22,027 nucleotides of DNA from Solirubrobacteraceae bacterium (GTDB lineage: Bacteria; Actinomycetota; Thermoleophilia; Solirubrobacterales; Solirubrobacteraceae): assembly GCA_025935735.1 (NCBI GenBank), contig JAICUS010000024.1, positions 1 through 22,027 on the forward strand, given 5' to 3'. Shown piece after piece: positions 7,057-13,837 of the stretch. The notes under the pieces are model-generated. The model did no database searches, had not been told where the DNA came from, and saw nothing but the letters and a program-made list of their open reading frames with translations. Position numbers and translations under genes: made by a program. Position 1 is the stretch's first letter, and the number at the start of each line of letters is the position of its first letter.

Positions 7057-9138
7057 CTAATGCGGCGCCGTCGGTGCGCCGGGATCCGGCGTGAGCTGTG
7101 CACCATTGCCGGACGGCACCGGGTTCTCGGCCAGCGCGCGCTGGAGCTGAGCGAGCACGGCTTCGCTCGATCCCGGTTCGCCGGTGCGTCGCACCCGGTA
7201 GGACTGCAACGCCGGCAGGATCGCCCAGTTGACGATCGTCTCGTTGGCGAACCCGGTGGTGAACGCGGTCGCGAAGTCGAGGACGGAGCCCCAGGTGTCG
7301 TCGTAGATGACGAGCGCGTAGGCCGTAGCGGCCACGGCCGCGCGCAGCAGCGTCCAGAACAGGTCACGCAGCACCTGCAGCAGGTAGAGGCGGGTCAGCA
7401 CGGTGTCCGGCGGTCTCGCGGGGCTCGGGATCGCGGGGTGCTGGGCCACGTCCAAGAGCTCCTCGGTCAGCTGCCGCGCGGAGTCGACGCGCTGATCGAT
7501 CGTGTTGGGCAGCTCGACCTCCAGCTGGGTCATGACGTCGCCGAGCGCTTTGATCGCCGTCTTCAGATCGACCTGCAGCCGGAGCACGTCCTCTGTCGTC
7601 CGCTGCGCGCGCGGGGGAAGGCGCCGCTCGATGGTCTGCTCATTGGCGGCCCGCAACCGCTGCTTGATGTCCTTGCGCCGGAGTGCCCCTGCGACGCGCT
7701 CGTCGGCGGCGGCCGCGCCCTCGAGCGCGCGACGCAGCTCCCACAGCACCTTCCAGCGGCCGAGCAGCTCGCCGGCGGCGGCCAGGTCGCCGCGCAGCTG
7801 CTCTGCCTCGGCCTCGTCGCCCGGGGCGCGCAGCTGCGCTCTCGCGAGCAGTTCATCCGCCTCGCGATAAGCCAGGCATGTGGTGAACGGGACGTTGCCC
7901 CGCATCGGCGGCTCGCTGGCGAGCAGGCGGCCGGTGGCTCGGGCCACGCCCTCGACGCCGATCCAGCGGTCGATCTGCGCGACCAGGTCGCCCGTCCGGG
8001 CGATCGCCTCGTCGAAGTCGAGCTCATCCTGCGCCGTCCGGATGTGCCAGATCAGCGCGGCGCTCCCGTGCTTGCCGGGATAGGGCCCGATCGTCACCCC
8101 GGGCCCTGGCCGAGGTTCGAGCAGGCCCTTGAGCTCGTAGCTCGCCGCCCGCCCGCCGCTGCTGCCGAGCTCGTGGTCGTAGCGCGACAGGGCGCTGCGC
8201 ACCTCGAGCTCGAGCAACCGCCGCTTGCGACGCACTCCAGCCCGCTGTACGAGCCACCCGCCCAGCGCAGCGCCCAGGAACACCACGAGTACGGCGAGCG
8301 CGAGCGAGTCACCCACCGTGACCTCCACGGCCAGCGCCGGGCCGCCTGGCGACGCCGGCTCGAGCGGCAGCGAACCGGACATCTCGCCGACTCCTTCGAA
8401 GTCCGTCGCAGCGACGGTCGCCACGATCGCGTCGTCCCCTTCGCCGATGACGCCGTTCTCGACGAGGCTCAGGCGCGCCGCGGTGCCGTCGCCGTTGCGT
8501 AGCAGGGCCGATCCCAGCTCGTCATTGAACGCGGGGCGCTCGAGCCGACCGACGCCGTCCCCGCGTATGGCCACCTGCGCCTCGGAGTGGCAGGTTCCGA
8601 GGATCAGCCAGCAGGCGCGGATCACCCGCAGCCGGACGACGGTCGGCGCGAACCGCGCCGGCGGCACGCCTGCCCTGATCTGCAGCTCCGCCGGGAAGGG
8701 CGTGCCGCGCCGCGGCGTGTCGTACAGCGTGGCGACGAGCGTGCCGTCGATCGCCGACAACGGCTGCGTGGACGGGACCCTGAAGCGGAGGTCCACTGCC
8801 AGCAGCTGGTGCGGGAGCATGCGCACGACGCCGCGGCGGGGTCGCTCGGCCGCCACCAGCGGGCTTCTGTCGCGCGGGCGTCCGACGATCCGCACAGGCT
8901 CGCCGCGCACGGGGAAGTAGCGCAGCCGCAGGTGCCCCTTGACCCGCGCGTCGCTGCGCACCACCACGGTCGCCAGGCCGCTCCAGCCTCCGCCGGTGGC
9001 GTCGGGCGTGAGCCTCACGGCGCGCGGTCGCGGCGTGCCGCCTTCGAAGACGAGCCGGCCCGGTGCGGCCGTGGCGACTGCCGGGCCGGCGAGCACGACA
9101 GCCAGCGGTGCAGCGCAGGCCCATCCTCGGGCGGTCAT
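7057..9138 (-). CDS. Large signal-anchored membrane protein with extracytoplasmic beta domain and cytoplasmic helical domain, unknown function
   Basis: I recognise no family for this 693-residue protein. Residues 1-25 form a signal peptide (hydrophobic core, then VATAA). Residues 26-277 are beta-rich, without long hydrophobic stretches, and contain a close Cys176/Cys183 pair that could form a disulfide outside the cell. Residues 278-298 (SLALAVLVVFLGAALGGWLV) are a clear transmembrane helix followed by a strongly positive stop-transfer stretch (RRKRR). Residues 300-590 are charged and helical, with coiled-coil character around 420-565. Two further hydrophobic segments lie at about 588-612 and 618-645 (the latter containing AFTTGFANE). 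The plan looks like an outside sensor or scaffold joined to a cytoplasmic helical domain. It has no kinase, GGDEF, AAA+ or protease motif that I can see. The ATG at 9138 has no Shine-Dalgarno but a promoter just upstream. Confidence 0.75.
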   Translation of the reverse strand: MTARGWACAAPLAVVLAGPAVATAAPGRLVFEGGTPRPRAVRLTPDATGGGWSGLATVVVRSDARVKGHLRLRYFPVRGEPVRIVGRPRDRSPLVAAERPRRGVVRMLPHQLLAVDLRFRVPSTQPLSAIDGTLVATLYDTPRRGTPFPAELQIRAGVPPARFAPTVVRLRVIRACWLILGTCHSEAQVAIRGDGVGRLERPAFNDELGSALLRNGDGTAARLSLVENGVIGEGDDAIVATVAATDFEGVGEMSGSLPLEPASPGGPALAVEVTVGDSLALAVLVVFLGAALGGWLVQRAGVRRKRRLLELEVRSALSRYDHELGSSGGRAASYELKGLLEPRPGPGVTIGPYPGKHGSAALIWHIRTAQDELDFDEAIARTGDLVAQIDRWIGVEGVARATGRLLASEPPMRGNVPFTTCLAYREADELLARAQLRAPGDEAEAEQLRGDLAAAGELLGRWKVLWELRRALEGAAAADERVAGALRRKDIKQRLRAANEQTIERRLPPRAQRTTEDVLRLQVDLKTAIKALGDVMTQLEVELPNTIDQRVDSARQLTEELLDVAQHPAIPSPARPPDTVLTRLYLLQVLRDLFWTLLRAAVAATAYALVIYDDTWGSVLDFATAFTTGFANETIVNWAILPALQSYRVRRTGEPGSSEAVLAQLQRALAENPVPSGNGAQLTPDPGAPTAPH

Positions 9139-9147
9139 GGCGGGACG

Positions 9148-9177
9148 ACCCTACGCCGGTGTCACCGCGCGACGCAA
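9148..9177 (-). promoter_or_regulatory. Candidate sigma70-type promoter of the two membrane-protein genes
   Basis: On the minus strand, TTGCGT (9177-9172), an 18-bp spacer and TAGGGT (9153-9148) form a plausible -35/-10 pair. The predicted start at about 9141 lies 3 nt before the ATG at 9138, which fits the lack of a ribosome-binding site there and implies an almost leaderless transcript. Match is partial, so this is a moderate call. Confidence 0.4.
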
Positions 9178-9269
9178 CCCGAGGGCCCCGCCGGCGCGGC
9201 TCAGTGGCGATCCGCCTCCGGCTGGAGTACGTTCCGGCCGACGCGATCTGCCGAAGGAGGGTCGGACGG

Positions 9270-10739
9270 ATGACGAAGGAAGCGGTCGTGCCCGAGGAGC
9301 GGGCGCAGGGTCAGCTGCGCCGCGAGCTGCGGTTCTGGGAGGCGATCGCGATCTCGGTCGGGATCATGGCCCCGACGGCCGCGATGGCGCTCAACGGCGT
9401 CGCGCCCGCCGGCCTGGTCGGGCGCGCGGTGCCGCTGGCGTTCCTGTTCGCGGCGATCGCCATCGCGCTGATCTCGTACTCGTTCATCCGCCTGACGCGG
9501 TTCTTCAACCACTCCGGCTCGGCGTACGCGCTCGTCGGCGTGACGCTCGGCCCGCGCGCCGGGTTCTTCGCCGGCTGGGCGCTGCTGGCCACCTACGGCT
9601 GCTTCATCGCGGCGAACATCGCCGAGATCGGGCTGTTCGGGACCTCGTTCCTCGACAGCACCGGCATCTGGCACAACCCGTCGTGGATCGTCATCTCGCT
9701 CGTCGCCGCCGCGCTCGTGTGGTTCCTCGCCTATGGCGACGTCCGGGTGGCGACGCGGGCGCTGCTGTCCTTCGAGGGCATCTCGGTGACGCTGATCCTG
9801 ATCCTGGTCGTCGTCATCTTCTGGAAGGTCATCGGCGGCTCGGCGCCCAACGGGCAGGGCTTCACGCTCTCGCCCTTCGTCCCCGCCGCGGGCACCACGG
9901 TCGGCGCGGTGGCGTTCGCTTCGGTGTTCGGGCTGCTGTCCTTCGGCGGCTTCGAGGGCGCGGCCGCGCTCGGCGAGGAGACCAACGACCCGCGGCGCAA
10001 CATCCCGCTGGCCATCGCCTGCGCCGTCGGGTTCTGCGGCGTCTTCTACACGATCGTGATGCTCGCCCAATCGCTGGGCTTCGGCATCGACGCCGAGGGG
10101 ACGAAGGCGTTCGCGTCCTCCAGCGCGCCGCTCGGCGACCTCTCGCAGCGCTACGTCGGCAAGGGGATGGAGGACGCGATCGACTTCGGCGCGACGCTCA
10201 GCGCGTTCGCGAGCTGCCTCGGCTGTGCCGCGGGCGCCTCGCGGATCCTGTTCGCGCTGGGCCGCGACGGGTTCGTCACCCGCCGCCTCGGCGAGGCGTC
10301 CGAGCGCACCGGGTCGCCGGCCAACGCGCTCGCGGTCGTGATGGTGCTCGGGCTGCTCGCCACGATCGCCCAGCGCATCAATGACACGAGCGCGGTCAAC
10401 GCGTTCTTCTACCCGGGCACGATCGGCGTGCTGTCGATGCTCGTGGCCTACTTCGTCGTGCAGTTCGGCGCGGCGAAGTTCCTCCACCTCGAGCGCCGCG
10501 AGCCGCGCTGGCGCTCCCTCATCCTCGTCCTGGCCACCGCCGCCATCGTCTACACCTTCTACAAGCAGGTCTGGCCGCGGCCCGCGCACCCCTACAACGT
10601 GTTCCCGTTCCTCGTCGCCGGCTGGTGCGCCGTCGGCATCGCCATCACGCTCGCGTTCCCGCGCCTGAGCCGCCGGATCGGTCGGAACCTGGCCGAGGCC
10701 GAGGGCATCGCCGGCGCCCCCGCCGGGCCGCCCGCCTGA
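9270..10739 (+). CDS. APC-superfamily amino acid/polyamine permease
   Basis: The 489-residue inner-membrane protein has about 12 hydrophobic helices and the hallmarks of the amino acid-polyamine-organocation family: SVGIMAPTAAMALNG in helix 1 (29-43), HSGSAYALVGVTLGPRAGFFAGW (81-103, shown as family motif of helices 3/4 border), and FGGFEGAAALGEET then DPRRNIPLAI in the helix 6 region. Such permeases import amino acids or amines by proton symport or exchange; the substrate cannot be told. The ATG at 9270 is preceded by GAAGGAGG with 9-nt spacing, a strong ribosome-binding site that decides the start against longer in-frame options. It is transcribed alone, divergent from the membrane-protein pair and convergent with the secreted repeat protein; a hairpin spans its stop. 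Confidence 0.88.
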   Translation: MTKEAVVPEERAQGQLRRELRFWEAIAISVGIMAPTAAMALNGVAPAGLVGRAVPLAFLFAAIAIALISYSFIRLTRFFNHSGSAYALVGVTLGPRAGFFAGWALLATYGCFIAANIAEIGLFGTSFLDSTGIWHNPSWIVISLVAAALVWFLAYGDVRVATRALLSFEGISVTLILILVVVIFWKVIGGSAPNGQGFTLSPFVPAAGTTVGAVAFASVFGLLSFGGFEGAAALGEETNDPRRNIPLAIACAVGFCGVFYTIVMLAQSLGFGIDAEGTKAFASSSAPLGDLSQRYVGKGMEDAIDFGATLSAFASCLGCAAGASRILFALGRDGFVTRRLGEASERTGSPANALAVVMVLGLLATIAQRINDTSAVNAFFYPGTIGVLSMLVAYFVVQFGAAKFLHLERREPRWRSLILVLATAAIVYTFYKQVWPRPAHPYNVFPFLVAGWCAVGIAITLAFPRLSRRIGRNLAEAEGIAGAPAGPPA

Positions 10740-10749
10740 TCGGCGGGCG
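10729..10749. terminator. Hairpin spanning the permease stop codon
   Basis: Perfect 8-bp stem CGCCCGCC/GGCGGGCG with loop TGATC, which contains the TGA stop of the permease. It lies in the 23-nt gap between two convergent genes and could act in both directions. No T-tract follows. Confidence 0.5.
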
Positions 10750-10762
10750 ACCGTAGGCGGCG

Positions 10763-11347
10763 TCAGCCGACCGCGGTGATCGACGTGCAGATCGCGTAGA
10801 CGGTGAAGGCGGTGTCGGCGCCGCCCGGATCGTTGGTGTTCCAGACGTGCGCCGTCCAGGCGGTGCCGCCGGCATCCGGGTAGCCGTCGATCTGGAACGG
10901 CACGCTGGGATCGGCGGTCTGCACGCCCCCACCGAGGACGTGCTGCCCGGCGTCGCAGCTCGCGGTGGCAGCGCCGGCGGAAAACGCGGGCGCGCTGCCC
11001 GCCGCGGTCTTGTAGGTCACGTGGTCCAGCGCCGCGGCCGCCACAGCGTGGACCGCATTGGTGGCACTCGTCGCGTTGGCCGCCGAGTCGGCGGCCGCGG
11101 CAGAGGGGACCTTGCCGAGCGTCGCGACGCGGATGTCGGCCCCCGTCAACGAGCCGTTGGCCACCTTGGCGCCGTTGACCGCGCCGTGCCTGATCGCCGC
11201 GCGGGTCACGGCGTTGCGCTTGAGCTGCCGCGGGCCGACGCTGTGCGCGGGCAGGGAGGCGGCCGCGTACGCGCCGCCGCCGAGCGCCAGGAACAGCGCG
11301 AGCGTCGACGTCACCCCGGCGTAGGTCGGCCGGATTCGCCGCGTCAT
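10763..11347 (-). CDS. Secreted decapeptide-repeat protein of the Thermoleophilia type
   Basis: The 194-residue protein starts with a basic N-terminus and a hydrophobic signal segment (about 9-31, AGVTSTLALFLALGGGAYAA), so it is exported or anchored. Residues 36-72 are short ten-residue repeats: SVGPRQLKRN, AVTRAAIRHG, AVNGAKVANG, SLTGADI, with a small hydrophobic residue at positions 2 and 7 and Asn or Gly at position 10; this pattern suggests a small beta-solenoid. A low-complexity Ala/Asn/Ser linker (81-107) leads to a C-terminal globular beta domain (110-194) with Cys131 and Cys187, a likely disulfide. I recall many paralogues with this head in Solirubrobacterales genomes; function is unknown. 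The ATG at 11347 has GAGGAGG 6 nt upstream; the in-frame ATG at 11413 has no such site and would add a non-signal N-terminus. Confidence 0.82.
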   Translation of the reverse strand: MTRRIRPTYAGVTSTLALFLALGGGAYAAASLPAHSVGPRQLKRNAVTRAAIRHGAVNGAKVANGSLTGADIRVATLGKVPSAAAADSAANATSATNAVHAVAAAALDHVTYKTAAGSAPAFSAGAATASCDAGQHVLGGGVQTADPSVPFQIDGYPDAGGTAWTAHVWNTNDPGGADTAFTVYAICTSITAVG

Positions 11348-11454
11348 CTGAGACCTCCTCGTGAAGCGGGTCGGGTCGGTCTCGACGCTAAGCGCGGCGG
11401 GGGGCCGGCGCATCGGGCGGACGCTCTATCTCGCGCCGCCCGAGCACCCGATCT

Positions 11455-11658
11455 TCACGCCCGGGCGGGACGGTGATCGTCGGCGATGACGGGCCACTGG
11501 TCCGCCGGCCCGGGCGGCGCGGCAGACCGCGGGCGGCCGGACGCCGCCCGCCGGCGGGGGGACTCGACGAGCGCGTAGCCCGTCCCGCCGGCGCGGATGA
11601 TCGTGCGCACGTGGCCGAGGTCGGCGCGGCGCGGCGTGTGCTCGCGGGGGCGCCTCAC
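11455..11658 (-). CDS. Possible small protein coupled to the SDR remnant, unknown
   Basis: A 67-codon frame begins at a GTG that overlaps the stop of the SDR remnant as GTGA, the same coupling used by real operon genes in this window. Its codons have G or C at almost every third position (for example through HVRTIIRAGGTGYALVE), which the competing frames lack, so the region looks coding or recently coding. I recognise no family. It is Arg/Pro-rich in the second half and could be the broken end of a longer gene. If it is not real, bases 11348-11654 are a gene-free stretch in which I see only the upstream region of the secreted repeat protein. Confidence 0.35.
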   Translation of the reverse strand: MRRPREHTPRRADLGHVRTIIRAGGTGYALVESPRRRAASGRPRSAAPPGPADQWPVIADDHRPARA

Positions 11659-11864
11659 GCGGTCACCCCGCCGAACGCCCGCACGGACAGGTCGTTCCAG
11701 CGTTCCCACTCCTCGAGGCGGCGGCCGTACTCGGCCACGAGCGGCTCGAGCGTGCGCGGGTCGCGCGCGGTGGCCGCCACGCGGTCGCCGCGGGCCAGCG
11801 CGGCCTCGGCCCAGACGCGGCCGAACCCCTTGGAAGTGCCGGTTATGAACCAGACCTTGGACAT
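11655..11864 (-). pseudogene. Internally deleted short-chain dehydrogenase (SDR) remnant
   Basis: The 69-codon frame begins like a full SDR: MSKVWFITGTSKGFGRVWAE, with the NAD(P)-binding TGTSKGFG, followed by RGDRVAATARDPRTLEPLVAEYG. After about 47 residues it jumps to RRLEEWERWNDLSVRAFGG, which resembles the extreme C-terminus of the same SDR group (pattern 'Y..RL..WE.W..vs..a.G'). The catalytic Ser-Tyr-Lys centre and all of the middle of a protein usually near 280 residues are missing, so it cannot be an enzyme. The join is in frame, which points to a deletion rather than decay by frameshift. GAGGAG upstream of the ATG at 11864 is intact. It is divergent from a TetR regulator that probably controlled the intact gene. 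The C-terminal match is from memory of the family. Confidence 0.65.
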
Positions 11865-11886
11865 CGCGTGGTCTCCTCTAAACTTG

Positions 11887-11947
11887 AAGCGGAGGCGGAC
11901 TCCGGTTGAACGGAACCGTATCACAGAACCGGAGGGACCCTCCGCTT
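11887..11947. promoter_or_regulatory. Symmetric intergenic region between SDR remnant and tetR: candidate TetR operators
   Basis: Within 88 bp there are three inverted repeats: AAGCGGAGG (11887-11895) with CCTCCGCTT (11939-11947); CTCCGGTT (11900-11907) with AACCGGAG (11927-11934); and the compact palindrome CGGAGGG-A-CCCTCCG (11930-11944). TetR regulators that face an SDR gene usually bind such sites and repress both directions. Which repeat is the true operator cannot be decided by eye. Confidence 0.5.
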
Positions 11948-11952
11948 AGGTC

Positions 11953-12507
11953 ATGACGAAGACGCTCAGAGCCGACGCCCAGCGCAACCGCGACCGCCTG
12001 CTGGCCGCGGCCGTCGCGCTGTTCTCCGAGGCCGGCCAGGACGTCAGCCTGGAGGCGGTGGCCAAGCGCGCGGGCGTGGGCATCGGCACGCTGTACCGCC
12101 ACTTCCCGACCCGCGACGCGCTGCTGGAGGCCGCCTACCGCAACGAGGTCTGCCAGCTCTCGGAGGCGGCCGACGCGCTGCTGGCCGCGCACCCGCCCGA
12201 CGAGGCGCTCGCGCTCTGGCTGGACCGCTTCGTGGCCTACGCCGGCGCCAAGCGCGGGATGGGCACCGCGCTGCGCGCCATGGTCGCCTGCTCGGACCTG
12301 TTCGCCGACGCGCGCGCCATGAACCTCGCGGCGATCTCGCGGCTGCTGGCCGCGGGCGCGGCCGCGGGGACGATCCGCTCGGACGTGCGCGCCGAGGACG
12401 TCCTGCACGCCATCGGCGCGATCTGGTCGCTGGGCGACGACGGCTGGGACGAGCAGGCCCGGCGGCTGCTGCGCCTGCTCATGGACGGCCTGCGCTACGG
12501 CGCGTAG
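11953..12507 (+). CDS. TetR/AcrR-family transcriptional regulator
   Basis: The 184-residue protein has a typical TetR N-terminal DNA-binding domain: RNRDRLLAAAVALFSEAG then VSLEAVAKRAGVGIGTLYRHF (residues 31-51), the helix-turn-helix, followed by PTRDALLEAAY. Residues 60-184 form the all-helical ligand and dimer domain, normal in length. Such proteins repress nearby genes until a small ligand releases them. It is divergent from the SDR remnant across a repeat-rich 88-bp gap, so its original job was probably to control that gene and itself; with the target broken it may be orphaned. The ATG at 11953 has only a weak ribosome-binding site (AGG close by). Confidence 0.9.
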   Translation: MTKTLRADAQRNRDRLLAAAVALFSEAGQDVSLEAVAKRAGVGIGTLYRHFPTRDALLEAAYRNEVCQLSEAADALLAAHPPDEALALWLDRFVAYAGAKRGMGTALRAMVACSDLFADARAMNLAAISRLLAAGAAAGTIRSDVRAEDVLHAIGAIWSLGDDGWDEQARRLLRLLMDGLRYGA

Positions 12508-12516
12508 CGCAGGCCG
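12486..12516. terminator. 14-bp perfect hairpin across the tetR stop codon
   Basis: CGGCCTGCGCTACG (12486-12499) and CGTAGCGCAGGCCG (12503-12516) are exactly complementary with a 3-nt GCG loop. The right arm includes the TAG stop of tetR. It lies between convergent tetR and livJ (22-nt gap) and is the strongest hairpin in the window; a bidirectional terminator is the natural reading. No T-tract is present. Confidence 0.65.
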
Positions 12517-12529
12517 CCCGAGAGAACCG

Positions 12530-13837
12530 TCAGGCCTTGGGGACGCCGTTCGCCGGCGGCGAGACCGCGGCGCCCGTGAACGGCTGGATCGCCCCGGACT
12601 GGTCGTCGGTGGTCATCGGCTGGCCCTGCAGCTCGACCGCGCCGTTCTTGACCACGCCGATCTGCACGCCGGTGAACCCCGCGTGCGACTGCTTGCTGTA
12701 GCGGAACGGGGTGAGCCCCGGCCCGCGCAGGTTCGACGACTCGATCGTCTTGATGATCGACTGCCGCGTCGGGTTGGTCCCCGCCTTGGCCAGCGCGTCC
12801 ACGAACGTGTAGGCCATCGCCAGGCCATAGCCCACGTTGCCGTCCCACGGCAGCTTCGCGATGTACTTGTCGTGGATGCCCTTGAACAGCGACGTCCACG
12901 GGTTCGCCGTGTCGCCCAGCGAGGGCAGGTAGCCGTCCGTGATCATCCCGTCGGCCAGCGAGGCCGGCGCCTTGCCCTTCGAGAAGGCCTTCAGCAGCCC
13001 GCCGAGCGTCGTCGGGTCCGAGCCGACGCTGGAGACGACCAGCTGCGGCTTGTAGTTGAGCTTGAGGTCCGTGAGGATCTCCAGCGCGGTGAACGCCGGG
13101 ATCGAGAACGAGGCGATCACCTCGGCGCCGGACTGCTGGATCTTCTGCATCTGCGGCCCGATGTTGACGTTGGTCGGGTCGTAGGTCTGGCGCGTGACGA
13201 CCTGCGACTTCGGGATCTCCATGTCCAGGCCCTTGGCGCCGTCGGCCCCGAAGTCGTCGCTCTGCAGGAAGTAGGCGACCTTCTTGCCCTTGAAGTGCTG
13301 GGCGATGTACTGCCCGAGCACCTTGCCCTCGACCAGGTAGTCGGGCTGCCAGCCGAACGTGTACGGGTGCTTCTGCGGGTCGTCCCAGCACAGGCAGCCG
13401 GAGGACACGAAGATGTCCGGCACGCGCGACGAGTTCAGATAGTCGACGACCTTGGTGTGCGTCGGCGTGCCCAGGCCGCCGAGCATCGCGAAGATCTTGT
13501 CCTGCAGGACGAGCTGCTTGGTCACCTTGACCGTGTTGACGGGGTTGTAGCCGTCGTCGCGCACGATCATCTTCAGCTTGCGGCCGTGGATGCCGCCGTG
13601 GTCGTTGACGTACTGGAAGTACGCCTGGATGGCCCGCGGGATCTCGCTGTAGCCCGGCGCCGCCGGCCCGGTCAGCGGGAAGTGGCCGCCCACCGTCACG
13701 CTGGTCGCCGTGATGCCGGGCGCCGAGGCCGTCGGCTTGCCGCCGGTCGACCCGCTGCCGCTGCCGCCGCCCCCGCTCGAGCCGCACGCGGCCACCGCCA
13801 GGGCGAGCACCGTCCCGAGTATCGGTAGATACCTCAT
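12530..13837 (-). CDS. livJ: Branched-chain amino acid-type ABC transporter, substrate-binding lipoprotein (LivJ-like)
   Basis: The 435-residue protein is the extracytoplasmic receptor of the adjoining importer. Its N-terminus is a lipoprotein signal with lipobox VAAC (Cys18), then a Gly/Ser linker (19-40), so it is lipid-anchored as usual in Gram-positive-type cells. The mature part has periplasmic-binding-protein type 1 features: VTVGGHFPLTGPAAPGY (N-terminal lobe), AIQAYFQYVNDHGGIHGRKL, and the 'DD.YNP..T' segment typical of LivJ/Leu-Ile-Val-binding proteins. The C-terminus VGYGLAMAYTFVDALAKAG is also family-like. The ligand cannot be predicted: relatives bind amino acids, amides, urea or aromatic acids. 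It is the last gene of the operon and its ATG overlaps the livM stop (ATGA). Confidence 0.9.
   Translation of the reverse strand: MRYLPILGTVLALAVAACGSSGGGGSGSGSTGGKPTASAPGITATSVTVGGHFPLTGPAAPGYSEIPRAIQAYFQYVNDHGGIHGRKLKMIVRDDGYNPVNTVKVTKQLVLQDKIFAMLGGLGTPTHTKVVDYLNSSRVPDIFVSSGCLCWDDPQKHPYTFGWQPDYLVEGKVLGQYIAQHFKGKKVAYFLQSDDFGADGAKGLDMEIPKSQVVTRQTYDPTNVNIGPQMQKIQQSGAEVIASFSIPAFTALEILTDLKLNYKPQLVVSSVGSDPTTLGGLLKAFSKGKAPASLADGMITDGYLPSLGDTANPWTSLFKGIHDKYIAKLPWDGNVGYGLAMAYTFVDALAKAGTNPTRQSIIKTIESSNLRGPGLTPFRYSKQSHAGFTGVQIGVVKNGAVELQGQPMTTDDQSGAIQPFTGAAVSPPANGVPKA

Noticed and set aside
6261..9138. Calling the membrane pair an anti-phage defence system
   Set aside because: The small protein's faint likeness to 2-TM effectors is not enough; there is no nucleotide cyclase, sensor domain or defence-island neighbour in the window.
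11473..11949. Plus-strand frame 11473-11949 as a gene
   Set aside because: It lies antisense to the SDR remnant and the intergenic operators and has shadow-type composition with no motif.
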